Assembly (NCBI RefSeq): GCF_038066715.1
Contig: NZ_JBBUKT010000001.1
Span: 620,001 to 684,000, forward strand
From: Luteolibacter sp. Y139
GTDB taxonomy: Bacteria; Verrucomicrobiota; Verrucomicrobiia; Verrucomicrobiales; Akkermansiaceae
DNA length: 64,000 nucleotides
Direction: 5' to 3'
This document shows, one piece after another, positions 58,582 to 64,000 of the stretch. The position numbers and the translations under genes are program-made. Below the pieces are notes generated by a model, which did no database searches, had not been told where the DNA came from, and was given only the letters and a program-made list of their open reading frames with translations. The stretch's first letter is position 1, and the number at the start of each line of letters is the position of its first letter.

Positions 58582-60651
58582 ATGCATATGAAGACCCCAT
58601 CTACTCCACCACTCATCCTATCCATCTGTCTCGCAGGCATTGCATCCGGCACCGCTGGTACACCTGCCGAACCACCGGTCGCAGTCATCAAAACCTTCGA
58701 ACTCGAAACGGCCACCTTGGAAGACGTCCAAGAGGCCATGCGTCTTGGAGAGCTTACCAGCGTCGAGCTCACCCTGCTCTACATGAACCGCATCGCAGCC
58801 TACGATAAGACCACGGGCCCGATCGGTCTCAACACGGTACCCGTGCTGAATCCGAACGCGATCGCCGAGGCGGCCAAAGCGGACAAGCTTCGTCGTGAAG
58901 GCGTTGAACTCGGACCGCTTCAGGGAGTTCCTTTCACCGCGAAAGGCAACTACAGCTTCAAGGGGCTGGCGACCACCGATGGCCTCACCCTTTGGGCGGA
59001 TCTCATCGCGCCGTACACCAGCCACGTCATCGAAGCATTGCAGGAAAAGGGCGCCGTCTTCCTCGGTCACAACAACCTCGACACCTTCCAAGCTTCCACC
59101 AGTTCCACGACCTCTCAGACCTTCGGCCTAGCAAGAAACGCCTACAACCGTGACTTCGTCACCGGCGGATCGAGCGGTGGTTCCGGCTCTTCGGTGGGAG
59201 CCAATCTGACCTTTTTCGCACTGGGTGGTGAGACCGGTGGCTCGGTGCGCAGCCCCTCCGAACGCGCCGGCATCGTCGGCTACAAGACCAGCCAGTCATT
59301 GATCTCCGTCCGCGGTCTGGCACCGCTCGCCTGGGATCGTGATGTGGTGGGTCCCATGACCCGCTATGCCGTGGACAATGCGAAGGTGATGGAAGCCGCC
59401 TCGAAGCCCGATCCTGCCAATATCTGGTCCAGCGTCACGGTCGTCGATGGCAGGCCGCGTCCAACAGGCTTCGCAGACCAGGCTACCGCCTCCACTTTGG
59501 TCGGCAAGAAATTCGGCGTCCTCACCAACTCCGTCGGAACGGTGGACACCGGCATCCCCGGAGCGATCAAGACCGTCTTCGCCGAAGCAAAGGCCACACT
59601 CGAAGCGGCCGGCGCGACCGTGGTCGAAATCACTGCCCCGCCGGAACTGGACATCACCTTCACCGGTCGCCGTAGGACGCTTCCCGTCGATGTCGTGACG
59701 CCACCGACGCGCAAGCTCTACTCACCAGCCACGACTGATACCACCGGCAACATGGTCGCTGGATCTCGGGCCTATCCCTTCAAGACCTTTCTCGAGAGTA
59801 TGGTGACGCTGCCAGGCGATACGGCCGATCAGATCCATGACAAGGTCGTCGCCCGGATCAGCCCGGTGACTCAGTTGCCTCAGGTTTACCGCACCGCGAT
59901 CGCCGACAAGACCACCTTTGGTCCGGAGCACCCGGACGTAGCGGAGCACTTCCAGGCGACGAAATATGCGATCCTCGATTACGAACTCTTCCTTCAGGAG
60001 AACGGAGTGGATGCGATGATCTTCCCAACCGTCACCAACAAGACCTCGTCAGGCCTGACGCTGCCGCCTCTCACCCGCTCGCTGGTGAATTCATTCGCCC
60101 TGCCGGCGGTAACCGTGCCAATGGGATCGGTCGACATGGGCAGCGGATCGATCGAGCCGACGACGATGCAGTTTGTCGGACGTTTCCTGCAGGACGACAA
60201 GCTGCTCGCGCTCGCCGCTGCCTTCGAGCGCGCGAGCCACAAGCGGATGGTCTCGCCTCAGGTGCCACCGCTCGATGGCGAAAACTTCGAGATCACCATG
60301 GACGACTATGTCGATGCCAATGATCCCTACGCTCCGCCGCTCCTCGTGGTGTCCAAGCAGGGCGTGGCGAAGAAGACCGCCGGCGTGAAGCGGCTCGAAG
60401 TCGGCGGACAGATCAAGGCCAAGGCGGATGTTTCCTCCATCCGCGCATGGATCAATGGCCAGTCGGTGCCGGTGGCCATCCAAGGCAAGAAGTGGAAAGG
60501 CTCGGTCGCCTTCGAAGAGATCCAGCCCTATGTGATCCCCGGATCCAAAACGGTGGAACTCAGCATTCTGGCCGAAGACAGCGAGGGAAATACGAATGCC
60601 ACGGTGGTTCCCATTCGCGTTCCGAAGTCCCTCACCCTCGCTCCCAAATAA
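58582..60651 (+). CDS. Exported amidase-signature enzyme
   Basis: 689 residues. An N-terminal signal peptide (PLILSICLAGIASGTAG) precedes the amidase signature domain. The catalytic triad is visible: Lys121 in PFTAKGNY, cis-Ser197 in FVTGGSSGGSGSS, and nucleophile Ser221 in LGGETGGSVRSPSERAGI. A C-terminal beta module of about 90 residues (VKRLEVGGQIKAKADVSS...) is added. Substrate unknown; relatives hydrolyse amides, and the export signal suggests a peptide, cell-wall or polyamide substrate. Divergent from the sigma fusion. The next gene is 35 bases behind and encodes repeats of the same kind. The alternative start is two codons later (MKTPST). Confidence 0.9.
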   Translation: MHMKTPSTPPLILSICLAGIASGTAGTPAEPPVAVIKTFELETATLEDVQEAMRLGELTSVELTLLYMNRIAAYDKTTGPIGLNTVPVLNPNAIAEAAKADKLRREGVELGPLQGVPFTAKGNYSFKGLATTDGLTLWADLIAPYTSHVIEALQEKGAVFLGHNNLDTFQASTSSTTSQTFGLARNAYNRDFVTGGSSGGSGSSVGANLTFFALGGETGGSVRSPSERAGIVGYKTSQSLISVRGLAPLAWDRDVVGPMTRYAVDNAKVMEAASKPDPANIWSSVTVVDGRPRPTGFADQATASTLVGKKFGVLTNSVGTVDTGIPGAIKTVFAEAKATLEAAGATVVEITAPPELDITFTGRRRTLPVDVVTPPTRKLYSPATTDTTGNMVAGSRAYPFKTFLESMVTLPGDTADQIHDKVVARISPVTQLPQVYRTAIADKTTFGPEHPDVAEHFQATKYAILDYELFLQENGVDAMIFPTVTNKTSSGLTLPPLTRSLVNSFALPAVTVPMGSVDMGSGSIEPTTMQFVGRFLQDDKLLALAAAFERASHKRMVSPQVPPLDGENFEITMDDYVDANDPYAPPLLVVSKQGVAKKTAGVKRLEVGGQIKAKADVSSIRAWINGQSVPVAIQGKKWKGSVAFEEIQPYVIPGSKTVELSILAEDSEGNTNATVVPIRVPKSLTLAPK

Positions 60652-60686
60652 CCTGACGGCTGTCCCTCGCTCCACACTTCACCGTC

Positions 60687-62261
60687 ATGATTGCTTTGTT
60701 GAAATCCACGAAGGTTCGCCTCGGCCTGGTTCTCCTGGCGTTGGCCGCAGTCACGTGGTGGATGGCCGTGCCGCGCAATCCGGAAGTCGTTTTCGGAAAG
60801 ACGGACGACCGGCCCGTGGTAAAAGCGGGCAAGTGGAGTGGCCATGACGGTGCCACCCGGTTCGCCGTGGCAGTGGCTGCGGCGAAGCCGGGCGAGTGGG
60901 CGCAGCTCGTGCGCGAGGCCCTGGACTCGGGCAACGAGGAGATCATCAAGGAGATGCTGCCAGATCTCCTGCGTCGCTGGATGCAGGCGGACATGCGTGG
61001 CTTCCTTGCCTTCATCAACGAGATGGAGGTGCTCGACGCGGACGGCCATCGATGGGCGATCCTGGGACCGATCCTGCTGGATGTGATTCCCGAGCTCGGT
61101 GAACGGGCGATTACGTCTCCCACGCTTTCAACCATCATTCATCGCACGATCCTCAATGTGGCCCGCCACGACCCGGACGCGGCATTGGATTGGGCGCAGC
61201 AACGGCTCGCAGGAATCGAGAAGGACCGTGCCATCGCCGGCATCGTGCCTCACCTCGTGGAGAAGGATGTGGATGCTGCCCAGCGCCTGACAGCGGGCAT
61301 CGAATCCACGCCATCCCGATTGGCTGCCCAACTGGCGATCGGCAACTATCTCGGAGCTCAGGACTCCGAGGCGGGTCTTGCATGGGCCCGCTCGTTGGGT
61401 CACGAGGGCGATCGCGCTTATGCGCTCGCTGCGGTGCTGTCCTCCATGGCGGAAGCGAATCCACAGGGTGCGGGCGAGATCTATCGCGAATCGGTTTCGA
61501 AAATGCAGCAGGCCTTCACCAGCAAGGTGCTGGCAGAGCGCAACGAGATGGGGCTGTCCACGGGTGGTGAATTCGAAGACATGACCCCGGCCCAAGCGGA
61601 GCGGGCCTTGCGAGCGCTTCCTGATCCAAATCTCCAGTACTTCGAACGCGCCGCGGTCGAAATTGGCACTGCCTTGGTGCGTGACGATCCGGCTGCTGCC
61701 TTGGAGTGGGCTCGCGCACTTTCATCCCGCGAAGGAGGAGAGGCAGCACTCGCCGGAGTTTACGGCTCTTGGGTGAGCATCGCTCCAAGTGACGCCTGGA
61801 ACTCACTTCGCGCGGAATCGAATCCCCCTAACAGGGTCGTTTCGGACTTCTTCGAATCATGGGCCACGAGCGATCCAGCAACGGCTTCGAGCGCGGTTGC
61901 CGAGCTCTCCGGAGCCGCCCGGCTTGCCGCGATCCCCGCTACCGTTGCTGGATGGGCTGAGGCAGGCGGAACGAGCGGCGACTTGGTTGGCTGGGTGAGA
62001 ACACTCGACGGGCAGCAAGAGCAGGATCAAGCGCGCGGCGCGATTGCTTCGACCGTGGCATTCAACGATCCAGTGGTGGCGTGGCAACAAGTCCAACAAA
62101 TGAAGGACCCGCAACGGCAGGCAGCAGCTTTCAACGAGGTCTTTCCAAGCTTGGCCGATGTCCAACCGCTGCTCGCGCAAAAGGCAGTCGCAACCCTGCC
62201 ACTCTCGCAAGTTCAGAGGGACTATTTCAACGACTTGCTGGAGCCCTTGCTGAATCCGTGA
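60687..62261 (+). CDS. Membrane-anchored helical-repeat protein
   Basis: 524 residues. An N-terminal anchor (GLVLLALAAVTWWMAVP) is followed by helical repeats of the pattern D-P-x-x-A-x-x-W-A: DPDAALDWAQQRL, DSEAGLAWARSLG, DPAAALEWARALS, DPVVAWQQVQQM. The repeat type is shared with the sigma fusion and the 320-residue protein nearby. Encoded just behind the exported amidase, probably in one unit. It probably acts as a periplasmic scaffold; inference. Confidence 0.75.
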   Translation: MIALLKSTKVRLGLVLLALAAVTWWMAVPRNPEVVFGKTDDRPVVKAGKWSGHDGATRFAVAVAAAKPGEWAQLVREALDSGNEEIIKEMLPDLLRRWMQADMRGFLAFINEMEVLDADGHRWAILGPILLDVIPELGERAITSPTLSTIIHRTILNVARHDPDAALDWAQQRLAGIEKDRAIAGIVPHLVEKDVDAAQRLTAGIESTPSRLAAQLAIGNYLGAQDSEAGLAWARSLGHEGDRAYALAAVLSSMAEANPQGAGEIYRESVSKMQQAFTSKVLAERNEMGLSTGGEFEDMTPAQAERALRALPDPNLQYFERAAVEIGTALVRDDPAAALEWARALSSREGGEAALAGVYGSWVSIAPSDAWNSLRAESNPPNRVVSDFFESWATSDPATASSAVAELSGAARLAAIPATVAGWAEAGGTSGDLVGWVRTLDGQQEQDQARGAIASTVAFNDPVVAWQQVQQMKDPQRQAAAFNEVFPSLADVQPLLAQKAVATLPLSQVQRDYFNDLLEPLLNP

Positions 62262-62297
62262 TTTGGAATCAGGTGATTTTGGAAGTTCCCTGAAGTT

Positions 62298-62642
62298 CTA
62301 GTCCCAACCCAGGAGGAACCTCATCCAGCAGATTCCGGAGGCCACAGCAAAAATCCAAGTCCACTTCCGGACGCGGATGAAGAACAGCGACCCGTCCTGA
62401 TCGAGCGCGAACTCCTCCCCCGTCTGCTTGTCGATCACCATTCTCTTGGGCTTCTTGTCGAGATACCTCGCGAAAAGAAAATTCCCGACTGCGCCGAGCA
62501 GGAAACTACACGCAAACATCATGTCACGGTCTTGCTCTGGCGGCTTGAGCCCGCTCGCAAATTCATAAACTCCCTGCGAAACGCCCATACTCAGAAGGAG
62601 TATTATCAATGTCAGGATTCCCTTGCCGGACCAGAAGATCAT
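62298..62642 (-). CDS. Small membrane protein of unknown function
   Basis: 114 residues. Three membrane segments: GILTLIILLLSMGVSQGVYEF, FACSFLLGAVGNFLFARYL, and WTWIFAVASGICWMRFLLG, with a charged loop KKPKRMVIDKQTGEEFALDQDGS between the second and third that reads like a cytosolic hairpin. No family was recognised. Convergent with the 524-residue gene, with 36 bases between. Confidence 0.65.
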   Translation of the reverse strand: MIFWSGKGILTLIILLLSMGVSQGVYEFASGLKPPEQDRDMMFACSFLLGAVGNFLFARYLDKKPKRMVIDKQTGEEFALDQDGSLFFIRVRKWTWIFAVASGICWMRFLLGWD

Positions 62643-62770
62643 TTTTGTAGTATCTTAAAGCTGTGCCAGCCACGGCTGGGCCGTGACTACTTCCACATTC
62701 AAGCAGGTCCGATCCTCGCCGCAAGAATACAAGAAAGGCCTTCAAAAATCTGATCGAGAGATCCTGCCTT

Positions 62771-64000
62771 TCACTCTTGGACCTGTGACGAGACCGCGAG
62801 TTTCAAGTCTGCCACGAACTGTCGGAACTCAGCCTCCTTCCTCAGTTCGTCGACCCGCAGCAAGTAGGAAGGGTGAACGGTCAGCACCACCCGGCTCGCG
62901 ATCTGCGGTGCGGCAACAAGACCGCGGTGCTTGGTCACTTGGACGTCGGGCCCCAGCAATGACCGCGCGGCCGTGCCACCTAACAGAATCACGATTTCTG
63001 GCGCAACCTTCGAAAGCTCAGCCAGCAACCACGGCTTGCATGCTTCGATTTCCCCAGCTCCGGGCTTCTGATGCAGGCGAAGCTTCCCTCGCGGCGTCCA
63101 CTTGAAATGCTTCACCGCGTTCGTGACATAGCAGGTGGAGCGATCAAGACCCGCCTCCACCAAGGCGCGATCCAAGAGCTGGCCCGCAGGACCAACGAAA
63201 GGCCGGCCTTCCAAGTCCTCGCGATCGCCGGGCTGTTCGCCTACGATCATGATGTGCGCATTCTCCGGCCCCTCTCCCGGCACAGCGGCGGTTGCGTGTT
63301 CCCATAGCGGACACTGTCGGCAAGCCTGCGTCATCCGCGCGATGTCATGGAGGCTTGTCGAGGCTGCCGGATCCGCGACAGGAAAGGAGGACAGATCCTG
63401 AAGCTTGCCGAGGTAGGCATTGGCGGGCGCCCGCTTTACCGGACGCAGAGGCTCCTCGATCATACCGTGCGTGCGTGCGGTGCTTTCGCGCGAGAGCTCG
63501 TCGATGAGATCGGCCTCCGGCAGATTCTTCCAATAGCGTCGCGGCATCTCCGACTGCATCGCCTTCATCTTCAGCCGAGCGGGATTGAAGATGCTGCGAT
63601 AGTAGGTGCGCCAGATGCCTTCCATGACATCCGGCTGGTCACAGGGATCGCGCGGCACTCCGGGGCTCATCTTGAATTCCCCAGCGATCCAGTGCGCACA
63701 TCCCTTCGGCGTGAAGATCGACCAATCCATGTTCGCGAAGCGCTTGCGGAAAAATGGCGCCGCTGCCTCGACAATGAAGTGATCCGGCTCGAACCACGCC
63801 ACGAATCTCTCTCGTCCGTCGTCCGCCTCACCGGCTTTCCGGAAGCGGACGAACGCATGCATCTTGTGAATCTCGCGGCGGACATTCTTGGCCAGACGAT
63901 GCGCCATCGCCACATCCGGATCGCTGGCGATTTCCAAGACATGCCGCTCGCCGCTTTTCACGATCCGCCACAGCAGGCGATAAAGCAGCTCCCAACGCCG
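62771..64000 (-). CDS. DUF4130-UdgX fusion, uracil-DNA glycosylase-like (5' partial)
   Basis: The frame is open to the last base; the first visible codons (RRWELLYRLLWRIVKSGERH) match a DUF4130 interior, so the gene starts outside the window. The visible part is 409 residues. DUF4130: DPDVAMAHRLAKNVRREIHKMHAFVRFRK and MDWSIFTPKGCAHWI. UdgX half: cluster cysteines in ACRQCPLWE, STCYVTN and EACKPWL; GEQPGDREDLEGRPFVGPAGQ; the UdgX-specific loop reads GKLRLH instead of the usual KRRIH but keeps the histidine. UdgX proteins bind uracil DNA covalently via this His. Fusions of the two are usually next to a radical SAM repair protein, likely just outside the window. Confidence 0.9.
   Translation of the reverse strand, partial: RRWELLYRLLWRIVKSGERHVLEIASDPDVAMAHRLAKNVRREIHKMHAFVRFRKAGEADDGRERFVAWFEPDHFIVEAAAPFFRKRFANMDWSIFTPKGCAHWIAGEFKMSPGVPRDPCDQPDVMEGIWRTYYRSIFNPARLKMKAMQSEMPRRYWKNLPEADLIDELSRESTARTHGMIEEPLRPVKRAPANAYLGKLQDLSSFPVADPAASTSLHDIARMTQACRQCPLWEHATAAVPGEGPENAHIMIVGEQPGDREDLEGRPFVGPAGQLLDRALVEAGLDRSTCYVTNAVKHFKWTPRGKLRLHQKPGAGEIEACKPWLLAELSKVAPEIVILLGGTAARSLLGPDVQVTKHRGLVAAPQIASRVVLTVHPSYLLRVDELRKEAEFRQFVADLKLAVSSQVQE

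Overview
The window looks like one continuous piece of a GC-rich chromosome from the phylum Verrucomicrobiota, probably near the Luteolibacter/Verrucomicrobiales group. This rests on gene content: a very large Verru_Chthon cassette A-type protein, an exported protein built of autotransporter-associated beta-strand repeats divergent from a GntR/LacI hybrid regulator, an ECF sigma factor fused to a membrane anchor and exported helical repeats, an RpiB-GlyA fusion, and several dispersed palindromic intergenic repeats. The genus is inference. I saw no rRNA, tRNA, CRISPR array, prophage or transposase gene.

Layout. 1-7.6 kb: the end of an RpiB-GlyA fusion, then a polyphosphate block (ppk2 with a lipoprotein and an alpha/beta hydrolase, divergent from ppx-ppk1). 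7.6-12.7 kb: DUF2237, the rpmH-rnpA-yidD-yidC cluster (no dnaA beside it), a GNAT enzyme, a small membrane protein and a repeat-rich gap. 12.9-17 kb: a lone trpB, two overlapping membrane-protein genes, and a NUDIX gene plus an unknown gene between two paralogous small exported proteins. 17.1-21.7 kb: glycine cleavage genes gcvT-gcvH and gcvP, separated by a strong terminator but sharing an upstream sequence element. 21.8-26.6 kb: exported proteins of unknown function, an FmdB-type zinc ribbon, and a YkuD transpeptidase-rhodanese-dtd run. 26.8-37 kb: the 1472-residue beta-strand-repeat protein, its divergent regulator and an isolated Verru_Chthon A gene. 37-41 kb: LysR, M42 peptidase, radical SAM protein, CsbD, DUF4359. 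41-49.3 kb: clpB and an operon coding for a TPR/ankyrin/beta-grasp exported protein, a histidine kinase and an OmpR-type regulator. 49.6-54.5 kb: an outer-membrane barrel, an MBOAT/SGNH acyl-transfer pair and deoB. 54.5-62.3 kb: a locus holding the sigma-membrane-repeat fusion, two further membrane-anchored proteins with the same kind of helical repeats, a Wzz-like protein and an exported amidase. 62.3-64 kb: a small membrane protein and a DUF4130-UdgX fusion running off the right edge.

How the genes work together. GlyA and the GcvTHP proteins interconvert serine and glycine and feed one-carbon units to folate. Ppk1, Ppk2 and Ppx make, use and degrade polyphosphate. The two best candidates for undescribed systems are the sigma-repeat/amidase locus and the ankyrin/beta-grasp two-component operon. 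Both have an exported, repeat-built protein encoded with the signalling protein. Several genes have a -35/-10 pair ending only 6-7 bases before the start codon, so leaderless transcripts may be common here.
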